A DNA stretch of 64,000 nt from Variovorax sp. PCZ-1. GTDB taxonomy: Bacteria; Pseudomonadota; Gammaproteobacteria; Burkholderiales; Burkholderiaceae_C. Position 1 is the stretch's first letter. Every line of letters starts with the position of its first letter. The stretch is from the NCBI RefSeq assembly GCF_018413605.1, contig NZ_JAHCDN010000001.1, positions 1,922,001 through 1,986,000 on the forward strand, read 5' to 3'. Of this stretch, positions 10,475-19,801 are shown piece by piece. A program made the position numbers and the translations under genes. The notes below the pieces were generated by a model. That model was not told the origin of the DNA, made no database searches, and saw only the letters and a program-made list of their open reading frames with translations.

Positions 10475-10535
10475 ATTGGTCAGTAAGCTAACAAAACAGA
10501 TTCTCTGAAGCTTTTGAATTCGTTTCGCAGAGCTA

Positions 10536-11882
<1,347 letters not shown>

Positions 11883-11892
11883 TTAAACAGCC

Positions 11893-11992
11893 GGACGCAA
11901 AGGGCGCAAAAGTTGCGCAAAAAACGCAAAAGAAACCAATGAAGGTATTTTTTGCGTTTTTTGCGCAACTTTTGCGACTTTTGCGTCCGGTA
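11893..11992. repeat. GCAAAA-type long hairpin repeat, copy B
   Basis: The left arm GCCGGACGCAAAGGGCGCAA (continuing through AAAACGCAAAAG) at about 11891-11936 pairs with the right arm at 11948-11992 (TTTTTTGCGTTTTTTGCGCA and onward to TTGCGTCCGG). Near-perfect arms of about 45 bp with a loop of about 12 bp, in the hisZ-purA spacer. Same repeat family as copy A, but a better palindrome. Confidence 0.88.
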
Positions 11993-12009
11993 TTTGTCTT
12001 AAAAACATT

Positions 12010-13170
12010 TCAAACACTCTTCACAACCCACTGCCCAGCCACTTCAGCCAGTTCGCGGTCGCAATTGAACTCTTGCACTTCGGCCTCATGCCCTGGCAGC
12101 ACGCAGACCACCGTCTCGCCTGCTGCTCGCAGCCGCGCAATCGCCTCACGCAGCGCTGCCGATTCGCCCCAAGGCGCGCGAATGGCTGTGCGCAGTTTTT
12201 GCATCGGCGCGGCGGCCACCAAATCTTTAACATCGAGCGAAAAGCCCACGGCTGGCCGGTTGCGGCCAAACACCGAGCCCACTTCATCGTAGCGCCCACC
12301 GCGCGCCACGGCATCTGATGCCGATGGCGCGTAAATCGCAAAGCGAGCGCCGGTGTAATAAGCGTAGCCGCGCGCGTCTGACAGATCAAAACTCACCTTC
12401 ACACTTGGCTGAGCTGAGCGCACATGATCAGCAAGCCACTTCAAATTTGATAGCACTCCGCGCACGTTATATGCCGGCGAGAAGCAGTTTTCGGCCTCTA
12501 AAAGCACTTTTTCATCGCCATAGAGCTTGGTGAGTTCAACCAAGGCCTCACGCTGCGCAGCGGGGAAGCTCGCGGTGAGTTCATTCAACGTAGCTACATC
12601 TTTAGAGGCCAGTGCCGTATGAATCTGCGCCAACTGCTCGGCAAACACCGGCGCGCCAGAGAGCAAGCTGCGCACGATCTGCGCATCGGCCAAATCCACC
12701 GTCAAATCCTTCAAACCAGCACGTTGCAAGCAATCAATCGCCAGCAGCATCACTTCCAAATCAGCTTCCCGCCCCGCATGGCCATAAATCTCCGCGCCAA
12801 ACTGCAGCGGCTCGCGCGTCGCGTGTGGCTTGGCAGGTGCGGTGTGCAGCGCAGGGCCGCAGTAGCACAGGCGAGCCACGCCTTGGCGGTTGAGCAAATG
12901 CGCATCAATCCGCGCCACTTGCGGCGTGCTGTCTGCGCGCACGCCCATGGTGCGGCCAGAGAGTTGATCCACCAGCTTAAAAGTTTGTAAATCCAGCGCC
13001 TGGCCTGTGCCCGTGAGCAAGGATTCGAGGTATTCCAAGAGCGGCGGCATCACCAACTCATAGCCATAGCCTCTAGCGGCATCCAGCAAGCTGCGGCGCA
13101 ATTCTTCGATGTGGCGCGCCTCAGAAGGCAGCACATCGGCAATGTGATCGGGGAGCACCCAGGCGGACAT
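12010..13170 (-). CDS. hisZ: ATP phosphoribosyltransferase regulatory subunit
   Basis: A 386-residue class II aminoacyl-tRNA synthetase-like protein without synthetase function; HisZ pairs with short-form HisG to start histidine synthesis. Visible family features include the N-terminal [17 protein letters not shown], the motif-2-like [10 protein letters not shown] and the [22 protein letters not shown] segment. hisZ upstream of purA is the usual order in Burkholderiales. Residues about 226-241 are encoded by a stretch that matches the dispersed repeat, apparently without changing overall length much. A 105-bp divergent gap separates it from a membrane-protein gene. Confidence 0.93.
   Translation of the reverse strand: MSAWVLPDHIADVLPSEARHIEELRRSLLDAARGYGYELVMPPLLEYLESLLTGTGQALDLQTFKLVDQLSGRTMGVRADSTPQVARIDAHLLNRQGVARLCYCGPALHTAPAKPHATREPLQFGAEIYGHAGREADLEVMLLAIDCLQRAGLKDLTVDLADAQIVRSLLSGAPVFAEQLAQIHTALASKDVATLNELTASFPAAQREALVELTKLYGDEKVLLEAENCFSPAYNVRGVLSNLKWLADHVRSAQPSVKVSFDLSDARGYAYYTGARFAIYAPSASDAVARGGRYDEVGSVFGRNRPAVGFSLDVKDLVAAAPMQKLRTAIRAPWGESAALREAIARLRAAGETVVCVLPGHEAEVQEFNCDRELAEVAGQWVVKSV
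12446..12495 (+). repeat. Dispersed repeat copy 3, inside hisZ
   Basis: GATAGCACTCCGCGCACG and TTATATGCCGGCGA match the repeat core, followed by a T-rich tail. The copy lies antisense to hisZ and is read in a different frame from copies 2 and 9 (peptide [12 protein letters not shown]). HisZ length is near normal, so this may replace native sequence rather than add to it. Confidence 0.75.
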
Positions 13171-13275
13171 TTGTTGTGAGAGTCGGGTTAAAACCGAATT
13201 TTACCCGCCTTGTAATCGCATTTTTCCCCGCTTCTGGCGCTTCGCCGCTGATCAGAGCACAATCTTTGCAAATCT

Positions 13276-13731
13276 ATGAATCCCACTACTCCGCTCGATG
13301 CCCTCTCCACCGCCCTTGGCCCTTTGCGCACGCACCCTTTCGCCTATCCCACGCTAGAAGTGATCCATATCATTGGTATCGCGCTGCTCTTGGGCAATCT
13401 GGTGCTGCTGGAGCTGCGCGTCTGGGGTTTCGGCAAAACGCTGCCCGTGAAAGATTTATCGCGGCTGGCTTTGCTGCTGGCCATATCGGGCTTCAGCCTA
13501 GCCGCCTTCTCTGGCCTCATCATGTTTGCCACACAAGCCGGCGAGCTTTTGGCCAACCGCGCTTTCGTCATCAAAATGGGGCTGCTCATGCTGGCCGCGT
13601 GTAATGCCGCGTGGTTTCATGGCCGGGATTCGCTGACGAAACTTGATGGCCTGGCCAGACTCCAAACCTTCGCCTCCACCCTGATCTGGATCGCCGCCAT
13701 CTTCTGCGGCCGCTGGATTGCTTACATCTAA
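13276..13731 (+). CDS. Small membrane protein, four predicted helices
   Basis: A 151-residue hydrophobic protein with about four transmembrane segments (about residues 27-47, 62-82, 95-113 and 130-148). Visible features are EVIHIIGIALLLGNLVLLEL near the N-terminus, with a His in the first helix, and KMGLLMLAACNAAWFH. It resembles uncharacterised DUF6644-like inner-membrane proteins that accompany DUF6152 genes, which is the arrangement here (15-bp gap to the next gene). No function is assigned; the conserved His could suggest a metal or haem ligand, which is speculation. Confidence 0.65.
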   Translation: MNPTTPLDALSTALGPLRTHPFAYPTLEVIHIIGIALLLGNLVLLELRVWGFGKTLPVKDLSRLALLLAISGFSLAAFSGLIMFATQAGELLANRAFVIKMGLLMLAACNAAWFHGRDSLTKLDGLARLQTFASTLIWIAAIFCGRWIAYI

Positions 13732-13746
13732 CTTGAGGACTTCACC

Positions 13747-14223
13747 ATGCAACGCCGCACCACATTGCAACTCATCGCCACCACAGCCCTGCCCGCTTCA
13801 CTTGTAGCCCATGCTCACCACGGCTGGAGCAGCTTCGATCTAGATCGCCCGATCTACCTCGAAGGAAAGGCAAGCAAAGTGAAATGGCAAAACGCCCATA
13901 CCGAGCTCACCCTCGAACTCAACCCCGGCATGAAGCTGCCCGCAGATCTGGCCACCCGCAGCATCCCAGCGCAAACCGCGCCCGTCGATGCCCCCGCCCT
14001 GCTCAAAAAAGCCAGCCTCCCCAAACGCACCGACAAAGCCTGGGAAATAGAGCTCGCCCCCCTCTTCCGCATGAACGCGTGGAAGGTCGATGAAATCAAA
14101 AACGGCCAATCGCTCGCCGTGCTCGGCTTCACATTCAAGGATGAAAAAGGCAGCGCTATTCTGCGCGCAGAGTTCTTGTGGCTAGATGGCAAAGCTTACG
14201 CTCTGCGGTCTGCTCCAGCCTGA
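13747..14223 (+). CDS. DUF6152-like periplasmic protein
   Basis: A 158-residue protein with a Tat- or Sec-like leader (MQRRTTLQLIATTALPASL, cleavage near AHA) and a mature start HHGWSSFDLDRPIYLEGKAS. An HH(G/S)xxxFD motif followed by a beta-strand segment on metal-like His residues is typical of DUF6152 proteins. It follows the small membrane protein closely, so the two probably form an operon. Function unknown; an envelope role, perhaps metal handling, is inference from the leader and the His pair only. Confidence 0.7.
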   Translation: MQRRTTLQLIATTALPASLVAHAHHGWSSFDLDRPIYLEGKASKVKWQNAHTELTLELNPGMKLPADLATRSIPAQTAPVDAPALLKKASLPKRTDKAWEIELAPLFRMNAWKVDEIKNGQSLAVLGFTFKDEKGSAILRAEFLWLDGKAYALRSAPA

Positions 14224-14228
14224 TTTTT

Positions 14229-14283
14229 AAAGCTTTTTGAGTAGGTAGCCGGGATGGATATTGCGCGGATTGCTATGGAATTA
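14229..14283 (-). repeat. Dispersed repeat copy 4 (reverse), outer edge of the left mirror arm
   Basis: Read on the minus strand: CCATAGCAATCCGCGCA, then ATATCCATCCCGGC, then an A-rich tail. Diverged but aligned along its length. It mirrors copy 5 at the other edge of the 14.2-15.8 kb element. Confidence 0.7.
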
Positions 14284-14618
14284 GGAGTTACCTAACCGTT
14301 CGTCCTGAGCTTGTCGAAGGAGCGAAAACTGGGGTCAGATCACAATTCAAGACACTGATCTCACCGCGCGTATTCAACCTCAGACGAAATTGTGCTCTGA
14401 CCCCAATTTTTGCGGCGCACGCCAACCATTTCGTTTTCCCCCCAGCTGTTTGGACGCAACCGTTCGCGCTCAACCTTTGACACCTGCGGCCTAGCGCAGG
14501 GTAGTCGTCTCGTAAACTTTTTTGAAAACACACGCGATTACGAAAGTAGCGATCTAAAGTTAGTCTCCGCGCGCCTTCCAAAAAAGTTTCCAATCCAACC
14601 CACCCTACGCTCTCCGCT
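14229..14618. repeat. Left mirror arm of the 1.6-kb inverted element
   Basis: This gene-free stretch is, block by block, the reverse complement of 15417-15797. Order from outside in: a diverged dispersed-repeat copy; a CCGTTCG...CTGAGCTTGTCGAAGG repeat (14294-14321); a REP-like palindrome pair bounded by GGGGTCAGATCACAATTC and AAATTGTGCTCTGACCCC (14332-14409); a less conserved spacer; then AAACTTTTTTGAAAACACAC and CCTTCCAAAAAAGTTTCC up to CTACGCTCTCCGCT. Short open frames inside it are repeat artefacts. Confidence 0.9.
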
Positions 14619-15416
14619 TGCAGAGATCGTACATTGGCGTTGTAGTCAGAAGTCTTTTTTCTGCGGCATGGGAGAGACTGGCAGTACAGGCTTGATGTTA
14701 GGGATCATTTTCCAAGCGCTCTTACGGATGTGGCGCAGTAGTTTCTCCTTTTTGGCAAAAACTCCTTTTTCCCTGCCAAAGTTAGCCAAATACCTTTTTC
14801 AGCAAAGTGCCCGGTCGCAACAAGAACCGTTCGATTGTCTGCTGAATTAACGATATCAGGGAAACAAGCATGTTTACCGTTCAGCTCGAAAGTGAACTGC
14901 GGATAGCGAATTTCCAACTGGACAAGATCGCTTCTCACATCCATCGCGCCCGTACATGAAAAGATGCCGTGTGCTATCGAGAGTTTTTTGAGCACCTCTT
15001 TGTGTTGTCGCTCAACCGGAAGCACAGGTAACTCTGGTGTCTGATCGACGATGATCAAGGTCGAACCAAACATGTCGCGACTGTGTTTAGCTTCGCCCAT
15101 ACTTGAATAGAGACCCTCGCCGCAAATGCTGCGCGCGAAGGTGAAGTCTGCTACAAATACGCAGAGTAGCAAAATCAAAAAATGCAGCGACCTCCAGCAT
15201 TTCATCGGGAGAATTAACTTAATACACGCCGCAGGAGTAGCGATATAAAAAATGGCACTTCGGTATAAACTGGGCATAAAGATCGGAAGAACCCTCATAT
15301 AAATCATCGGTCTAAACTCATTTTTTGGTTTCGAATACAGATATAAAATTATTTCTGATAACCGCAGCAATTAAGCTAATTTATACCGTAGTTTGCCGTA
15401 CTCTAAAAAACTATCC
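14619..15416. mobile_element. Unique core of the mirror-arm element (one cargo gene)
   Basis: About 800 bp bounded by the two mirror arms. It contains one gene on the minus strand (14705-15205) and is visibly A/T-richer than neighbouring genes. No transposase, integrase or RAYT gene is present, so if mobile it would be non-autonomous. The mobile label is inferred from architecture alone. Confidence 0.5.
14705..15205 (-). CDS. Secreted protein of unknown function, cargo of the mirror-arm element
   Basis: A 166-residue protein if started at MKCWRSLHFLILLLCVFVAD (ATG 15203-15205), which gives a good signal peptide with cleavage near FAR-S; the frame is open upstream to 15370. The mature part has four Cys (ICGEG, FSCTG, HACFP, NYCAT), suggesting two disulfides, and mixed beta-rich composition (SDLVQLEIRYPQFTFELNG). 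I do not recognise the family. Its base composition and rarer codon use differ from flanking genes, consistent with acquisition. It is the only gene between the mirror arms. No ribosome-binding site is obvious, so the start is uncertain. Confidence 0.6.
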   Translation of the reverse strand: MKCWRSLHFLILLLCVFVADFTFARSICGEGLYSSMGEAKHSRDMFGSTLIIVDQTPELPVLPVERQHKEVLKKLSIAHGIFSCTGAMDVRSDLVQLEIRYPQFTFELNGKHACFPDIVNSADNRTVLVATGHFAEKGIWLTLAGKKEFLPKRRNYCATSVRALGK

Positions 15417-15797
15417 AGCGGAGAGCGTAGGGTGGTTGGATTGGAAACTTTTTTGGAAGGCGCGCGGGGAGAGGGTAAGTTTGTGACGATCTCTATCGCG
15501 TGTGTTTTCAAAAAAGTTTACTTGGGCGATGCCCTGCGTTAGGCAGCAGGTACAAAAGGTGGCGTGCTATTGGTTGCGCTCCCAAGCTTTCACAGAAATG
15601 AAGTCATTGTCGTGCGCCGCGAAAATTGGGGTCAGAGCACAATTTCGTCTGGGGTTGAATGCGCGCCGGGTCGTTGAGTGTCTTGAATTGTGATCTGACC
15701 CCATTTTTTCGCTCTACCCTTCGACGGGCTCAGGGCGAACGGGAATATCACTATCAATTCAATAGCACCTCGCGCAGTATCTATGCCGGCAAACTGC
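15417..15797. repeat. Right mirror arm of the 1.6-kb inverted element
   Basis: Reverse complement of 14229-14618 in the same block order. From inside out: AGCGGAGAGCGTAGGGTGG, GGAAACTTTTTTGGAAGG, GTGTGTTTTCAAAAAAGTTT, a diverged spacer, the REP-like pair GGGGTCAGAGCACAATTT / GAATTGTGATCTGACCCC (15630-15702), CCTTCGACGGGCTCAGGGCG (15719-15738), then dispersed-repeat copy 5. No gene is supported in it. Confidence 0.9.
15750..15797 (+). repeat. Dispersed repeat copy 5, outer edge of the right mirror arm
   Basis: CTATCAATTCAATAGCACC, TCGCGCAG, TATCTATGCCGGC. A strong match to the consensus, directly outside the GAACGG repeat. Confidence 0.92.
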
Positions 15798-15817
15798 TCA
15801 AAACACTTCAAAAACTC

Positions 15818-16891
15818 TCAAGAAACGCCAAATGTGACCACGTGATCCACCTCAGCACGAATGCCAATCCATTCGCCTAGTTTGTGATCATGGTGGCTGG
15901 GCACATGGGCCATCACTTGTTCGCCGGTTTTGAGCTGGAGTGTGTAGAGAAATTCATTGCCGCGAAAGGCTTTGCGGATGATTTTGGCTTGTACCGGCGA
16001 GGCATCGTCGTGGATGATGTCGTCAGCGCGCAGCAGCACTTCAACCTCGCCTTCGGGCAGGCTCTCCAGCACTTCTGGGCTGATATCGTGCAGCTCGCCC
16101 ACGGGCGTGACGACGTGTTTGTGCAGGCCGCCATGCTCTTCATGCAGCTCCACTTGCGCTTTGGCAAACACGCCATGGCCGATGAAATCTGCCACGAAGC
16201 GAGTGGCGGGGCGGTGATAGAGCGTGTAGGCATCGGCCCATTGGTGCAGCTGGCCTTCATGCATCACGCCGATCACATCGCCGGTGGCGAAGGCTTCTAG
16301 CTGATCATGCGTGACCATCAGGGCCGTGGCACCAGCAGCTTTCAAAATGCCGCGCACTTCATGGGCCAAGCGCTCACGCAGATCCACATCGAGATTGGAG
16401 AACGGCTCATCGAGCAGCAGCAATTGTGGCTTGGGCGCAAGCGCGCGCGCGAGGGCTACGCGCTGCTGCTGCCCGCCCGAGAGCTCATGCGGCATGCGCC
16501 TGCGCTCGCCCTCCAAGCCCACAAGCGCCAAGACTTCGCGCACTCTTTCTCTTCGCTCAGCATCCTTCATATGCATGATGCCGAAAGCGACATTGCGGCC
16601 AATATCCATATGTGGGAACAAGGCGTAATCTTGAAACACCATGCCGATGCGGCGCTGCTCGGGCGGTTTGCTGAAACCAGCGCTGCTGACTTCTTCGCCC
16701 GCCAATTGCACACTGCCGTTGCTCACAGGCTCTAGGCCTGCAACGGCTCTCAGCAAAGTCGTCTTGCCGCAGCCTGAAGGCCCGATCAATACGCCGATAT
16801 CTCCCGCTTTGAGGCCAAACGTCACGTCGCTCACGGCGCTACGCGCCAAGCCGGGGTAGCGAACGCTGAGCTGATTCAGTTGGAGATACAT
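15818..16891 (-). CDS. fbpC: ABC transporter ATP-binding protein, ferric iron type
   Basis: A 357-residue ATPase starting MYLQLNQLSVRYPG (ATG 16889-16891; an upstream in-frame ATG is ignored). Walker A is GPSGCGKTT (about 37-45), the signature LSGGQQQR is at about 137-144, and Walker B LLLLDEPFSNLD at about 157-168, followed by the H-loop VTHDQ. The roughly 120-residue C-terminal extension is the TOBE-like regulatory domain of the FbpC/CysA/PotA subfamily. It is divergent from a fused iron-type permease across a 51-bp gap with a Fur-box-like palindrome, supporting ferric iron as substrate. No binding-protein gene is in the window. Confidence 0.88.
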   Translation of the reverse strand: MYLQLNQLSVRYPGLARSAVSDVTFGLKAGDIGVLIGPSGCGKTTLLRAVAGLEPVSNGSVQLAGEEVSSAGFSKPPEQRRIGMVFQDYALFPHMDIGRNVAFGIMHMKDAERRERVREVLALVGLEGERRRMPHELSGGQQQRVALARALAPKPQLLLLDEPFSNLDVDLRERLAHEVRGILKAAGATALMVTHDQLEAFATGDVIGVMHEGQLHQWADAYTLYHRPATRFVADFIGHGVFAKAQVELHEEHGGLHKHVVTPVGELHDISPEVLESLPEGEVEVLLRADDIIHDDASPVQAKIIRKAFRGNEFLYTLQLKTGEQVMAHVPSHHDHKLGEWIGIRAEVDHVVTFGVS

Positions 16892-16901
16892 GGAAGCAAT
16901 T

Positions 16902-16926
16902 GTAAATGCGTACAATTCTCATTTAC
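16902..16926. promoter_or_regulatory. Fur-box-like palindrome between divergent iron ABC genes
   Basis: Perfect 7-bp arms, GTAAATG and CATTTAC, 11 bp apart, with AATTCTCAT inside. The minus-strand reading ATGAGAATTGTACGCAT resembles Fur operators (repeated GATAAT/ATGAGAAT units). It lies between the start codons of fbpC-like (16891) and the permease (16943), where one repressor could control both. Confidence 0.65.
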
Positions 16927-16942
16927 TTTTAGTGTCTTTCTT

Positions 16943-18559
16943 GTGCAACGCCTGCTCCATTTCCCCTTAGCGCTCATCGCCCTGCTCGTCGCCCTGCCCG
17001 TGCTGGCTGTGCTCGCGGCTTTGCTGCAATGGAATGCCGCTAGCAGCGATATCCTCGCGCAAATGGCGAGCACGGTGCTGCCGCAATACGCTATCACATC
17101 CATAGCACTTTGCGCAGCTGTGGCGGGCGGTACAGCCCTGATAGGCATGAGCACGGCATGCGCCGTCACGCTGTTTGAATTCAAAGGCCGGCGCTTTTTT
17201 GAATGGGCGCTGCTGCTGCCGCTGGCCATGCCGGCCTATGTGTCGGCCTACGCTTACACGGATTTTTTGCAATTCTCCGGGCCTGCGCAGACTTGGATTC
17301 GTGAAACCTTTGGGCTTCAAGGCCGCGTGTTGCCGGAGATTCGCAGCACTTGGGGCGCGGCCCTGCTATTCATCTTCACGCTTTACCCGTATGTGTATTT
17401 GCTCTCGCGCGCCGCGCTTTCAGAGCGCGCAGCGCATTTGATGGAAGCCGCGCGGCTGCTCGGCGCGCCACTCGGGACGCGCATCCGCAGGGTGGCGCTG
17501 CCACTCGCGCGCCCCGCCGTGGCCGCAGGTGTGTCACTCGCGCTGATGGAGACTCTGGCTGATTACGGCGTGTCCAGCTATTTCGGCATTCAGACGTTTA
17601 CTGCTGGCATTTACAAAGCATGGCTGGCGATGGACGACCGCATTTCCGCCGCGCAGCTCGCCGTGATGCTGCTGATCGTGGTGGCGGTGCTCCTGAAGCT
17701 TGAGCGGCGTGCGCAGAAGAAGATGCGCTTCTCGGCGATCAAAGGACAGAGAGCGGGTAGCGCGGAAGCCAAGCCCGTGCAGCTCACCAACGGGCGGCAG
17801 ATTCAGGCTCAGCTGCTTTGCGCGCTGCCTATTCTTTTGGGCTTTGCGCTGCCAGTTCTCATGATGCTGCGGCTCTTGCTCGCAGGCGCGGCAGATGATG
17901 AGCCCATCCGCTGGGCGCAATTCGCCCAATGGGCTTTCAACAGCTTCAAGCTCGCAGGCATCGCCGCCCTGCTCGCCACCGCGCTCGCGCTCATGCTCGC
18001 CTTCGCGCAGCGCAGGCAAGCCAATCGCTTCACGCACGGCATCACACACATCGTCGGCATGGGCTATGCCGTCCCTGGCGCAGTCATCGTGGTCGGCCTC
18101 TTGATCCCCGTCGGCCTGCTGCAAACCTGGCAGCCCAATTGGAGCATCGGTGCCCTTGTCACCACCACCATCCTAGGCGTGATCTGGGCCTACCTCGTGC
18201 GCTTCACCGCCGTCGCGCTGCAAAGCATCCAAAGCGGCTATTCCCGCATCCCGCAAAGCCTAGACGATTCAGCCCGCATGCTAGGCAGCTCCAGCATCAA
18301 CCTCCTCACCCGCGTACACGCCCCCCTGCTCTCACGCAGCGCCGCCGTGGCCGCGCTGCTCGTATTTGTAGACGTGATGAAAGAGCTCCCCGCCACCCTC
18401 GTGCTGCGCCCGTTTAACCACGACACGCTGGCCGTGGTGGCTTATCAGTTGGCTAAAGACGAGCGCTTGGCCGAAGCTGCTCTGCCCTCGCTCGCTCTGG
18501 TGCTCGTGGGCTTGATTCCGGTGATTTTTTTGAGCCGATCGTTGCGCACACCTCGCTGA
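16943..18559 (+). CDS. fbpB: Ferric iron ABC transporter permease, fused two-domain (FbpB type)
   Basis: A 538-residue inner-membrane protein with about 12 helices and two binding-protein-dependent permease domains, the FbpB/SfuB architecture. EAA loops are visible (EAARLLGAPLGTRIRRVALPLARPAVAAG, split here as EAARLLGAPLG and ALPLARPAVAAG; and DDSARMLGSSS in the second half). The GTG at 16943 is preferred over the ATG at 16880 because the latter would overlap the divergent ATPase start and the Fur-box. FFEWALLLPLAMPAYVSAYA is typical of iron permeases. Residues about 49-70, a membrane segment, are encoded by DNA resembling the dispersed repeat. Confidence 0.88.
   Translation: MQRLLHFPLALIALLVALPVLAVLAALLQWNAASSDILAQMASTVLPQYAITSIALCAAVAGGTALIGMSTACAVTLFEFKGRRFFEWALLLPLAMPAYVSAYAYTDFLQFSGPAQTWIRETFGLQGRVLPEIRSTWGAALLFIFTLYPYVYLLSRAALSERAAHLMEAARLLGAPLGTRIRRVALPLARPAVAAGVSLALMETLADYGVSSYFGIQTFTAGIYKAWLAMDDRISAAQLAVMLLIVVAVLLKLERRAQKKMRFSAIKGQRAGSAEAKPVQLTNGRQIQAQLLCALPILLGFALPVLMMLRLLLAGAADDEPIRWAQFAQWAFNSFKLAGIAALLATALALMLAFAQRRQANRFTHGITHIVGMGYAVPGAVIVVGLLIPVGLLQTWQPNWSIGALVTTTILGVIWAYLVRFTAVALQSIQSGYSRIPQSLDDSARMLGSSSINLLTRVHAPLLSRSAAVAALLVFVDVMKELPATLVLRPFNHDTLAVVAYQLAKDERLAEAALPSLALVLVGLIPVIFLSRSLRTPR
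17089..17150 (+). repeat. Possible dispersed repeat copy 6, inside the iron permease
   Basis: CGCTATCACATCCATAGCAC, TTTGCGCAG, then CTGTGGCGGGCGG and GCCCTGATAGGCAT. The left hairpin and the ATAGCACTTTGCGCAG block match the consensus exactly, the rest less well. It is read in frame as part of a transmembrane helix (ITSIALCAAVAGG). Confidence 0.55.
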
Positions 18560-18595
18560 ACATCATGCTGCGGTGCAAAGTCGCATAATCTGCTG

Positions 18596-19228
18596 ATGAG
18601 CACGATCCACACCCTTGCCGAGCTACGCAGCCACTACGATCCAGCCCGAGAGCGCTCCGTGCTCAAGGAGCTGCCGCAGCTGGACAGCCATGCGCAGCGT
18701 TTTGTGGCCTTGTCGCCCTTGGTGGTGCTTTCTACTCATAGCTCTGCGGGAGCGGCCGATGCTTCGCCGCGCGGCGGGGCTGCTGGGTTTGTGAAGGTGA
18801 TCAATGAAGCCACTGTGCTCATCCCCGATTCGCCGGGCAACAATCGGCTGGATTCGCTGCACAACATCATCGAGACAGGGCAGATTGGCCTTCTCTTTCT
18901 CGTGCCAGGCATGGATGAGACGCTGCGCGTCAATGGCAGAGCGGAAATTTCCACGGATGAAGCGATGCGCAGCCTCTGCACAGACACGCTGACCGGCAAA
19001 CCGCGTGTGCCAAAAATAGTGATCCGCGTGAGCGTACAGGCGAGCTACTTGCATTGCGCCAAAGCGCTGATGCGCTCTGATGTGTGGAATCCAACAAAGC
19101 ATATTGACCGCAGCGAGCTGCCAAGCATGGGCGAAATGCTGCGCGATCAAATGGCGGATCGCGTCACGCCGGGCACGGTGTTTGAAACGCAGGAGCAAAT
19201 GCTAGAGCGCTACCGCAGTACGCTTTGA
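18596..19228 (+). CDS. PPOX-class FMN flavoprotein (MSMEG_1061-like)
   Basis: A 210-residue pyridoxamine 5'-phosphate oxidase-fold protein. The segments VVLSTHSSAGAADASPRGG, VLIPDSPGNNRLDSLHNII and LLFLVPGMDETLRVNGRA are the family's conserved FMN-binding and dimer regions. Members of this subfamily bind FMN or F420-like cofactors and mostly lack a known substrate. It lies on the plus strand 36 bp after the iron permease and could be co-transcribed with it. It ends before a dispersed repeat and a terminator. Function beyond flavoprotein is not assigned. Confidence 0.8.
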   Translation: MSTIHTLAELRSHYDPARERSVLKELPQLDSHAQRFVALSPLVVLSTHSSAGAADASPRGGAAGFVKVINEATVLIPDSPGNNRLDSLHNIIETGQIGLLFLVPGMDETLRVNGRAEISTDEAMRSLCTDTLTGKPRVPKIVIRVSVQASYLHCAKALMRSDVWNPTKHIDRSELPSMGEMLRDQMADRVTPGTVFETQEQMLERYRSTL

Positions 19229-19240
19229 TGCATCGGCAAA

Positions 19241-19304
19241 TGCTATCAATTAAATAGCTGCTTGCGCATATTCTGTGCCGGCGATAGGCCGATTTGGCAT
19301 AAAA
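19241..19304 (+). repeat. Dispersed repeat copy 7, intergenic
   Basis: TGCTATCAATTAAATAGCTG, CTTGCGCATATTCTGTGCC, GGCGATAGGCC, then TTTGGCATAAAA. All blocks present, including the left hairpin. Lies between the PPOX gene and the terminator. Confidence 0.92.
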
Positions 19305-19333
19305 AAACCGCCTCAAACTGAAGCGGTTTTTTG
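19302..19333. terminator. Bidirectional terminator between convergent genes
   Basis: AAAAAACCGCCTCA and TGAAGCGGTTTTTT form a hairpin with flanking A- and T-runs between the convergent PPOX and RRM genes. Confidence 0.85.
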
Positions 19334-19352
19334 GACAAACCCAGAAGGCTGA

Positions 19353-19721
19353 TCAATAACGACGGCCACCACCGCCGCCGCCGTAGCCGCCGCGATCGCC
19401 ACCGTCACGGCCACCGCCGTAACCGCCGCCACCACCACCGTAGCCACCGCCACCAGAGCGTGGGGGGCGGGCTTCCATGGGGCGAGCCACGTTGACTGTT
19501 AAATCACGGCCGCTCATGTTCTGGCCGTGCAGGCCAGCAATAGCAGCTTGCGCTTCTTCAGCACTGCTCATTTCGACGAAGCCGAAGCCTTTGGAGCGGC
19601 CAGTGTCGCGCTCCATCATGACCTTGGCGGATTGCACGTTGCCAAAGGCAGAAAACTGCTGTTGCAGATCTTCATCGCGCACGGAGTAGGCGAGATTGCC
19701 GACGTATAGTTTGTTGCTCAT
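19353..19721 (-). CDS. Glycine-rich RRM RNA-binding protein
   Basis: A 122-residue protein with one RNA-recognition motif: RNP2 is KLYVGNLAY (residues 3-11) and RNP1 is KGFGFVEM (about 44-51). A Gly/Tyr/Arg-rich tail follows (about 88-122, repeated GGGGYGGG units ending GGRRY). Such RRM-plus-glycine-tail proteins are common in cyanobacteria and betaproteobacteria and are often cold- or stress-induced RNA chaperones. The low-complexity tail could drive condensation, which is inference. It follows infA on the same strand after about 80 bp. Confidence 0.92.
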   Translation of the reverse strand: MSNKLYVGNLAYSVRDEDLQQQFSAFGNVQSAKVMMERDTGRSKGFGFVEMSSAEEAQAAIAGLHGQNMSGRDLTVNVARPMEARPPRSGGGGYGGGGGGYGGGRDGGDRGGYGGGGGGRRY

Positions 19722-19801
19722 AATGAGTCTTTCTCAAAGGATGCGCCCGGCGGATGCTGAACACAGGTTAACCATCTAATGTAATGGATGTTGGGGGTGA
19801 T

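Noticed and set aside
10288-10491. Open frame of 67 codons upstream of the phosphoribosyltransferase gene
   Set aside because: It is encoded mainly by the two arms of a GCAAAA-type hairpin (Lys/Arg-rich then Phe/Cys-rich mirror) and has no family features.
14410-14850. Open frame overlapping the left mirror arm
   Set aside because: Its sequence is made of repeat blocks and runs antisense into the cargo gene; no domain is seen.
15530-15560. GCGTTAGGC in the right mirror arm, resembling an integron attC core
   Set aside because: Only one half-site is present, the mirror copy reads GCCTAGCGC, and there is no complete attC fold or integrase.
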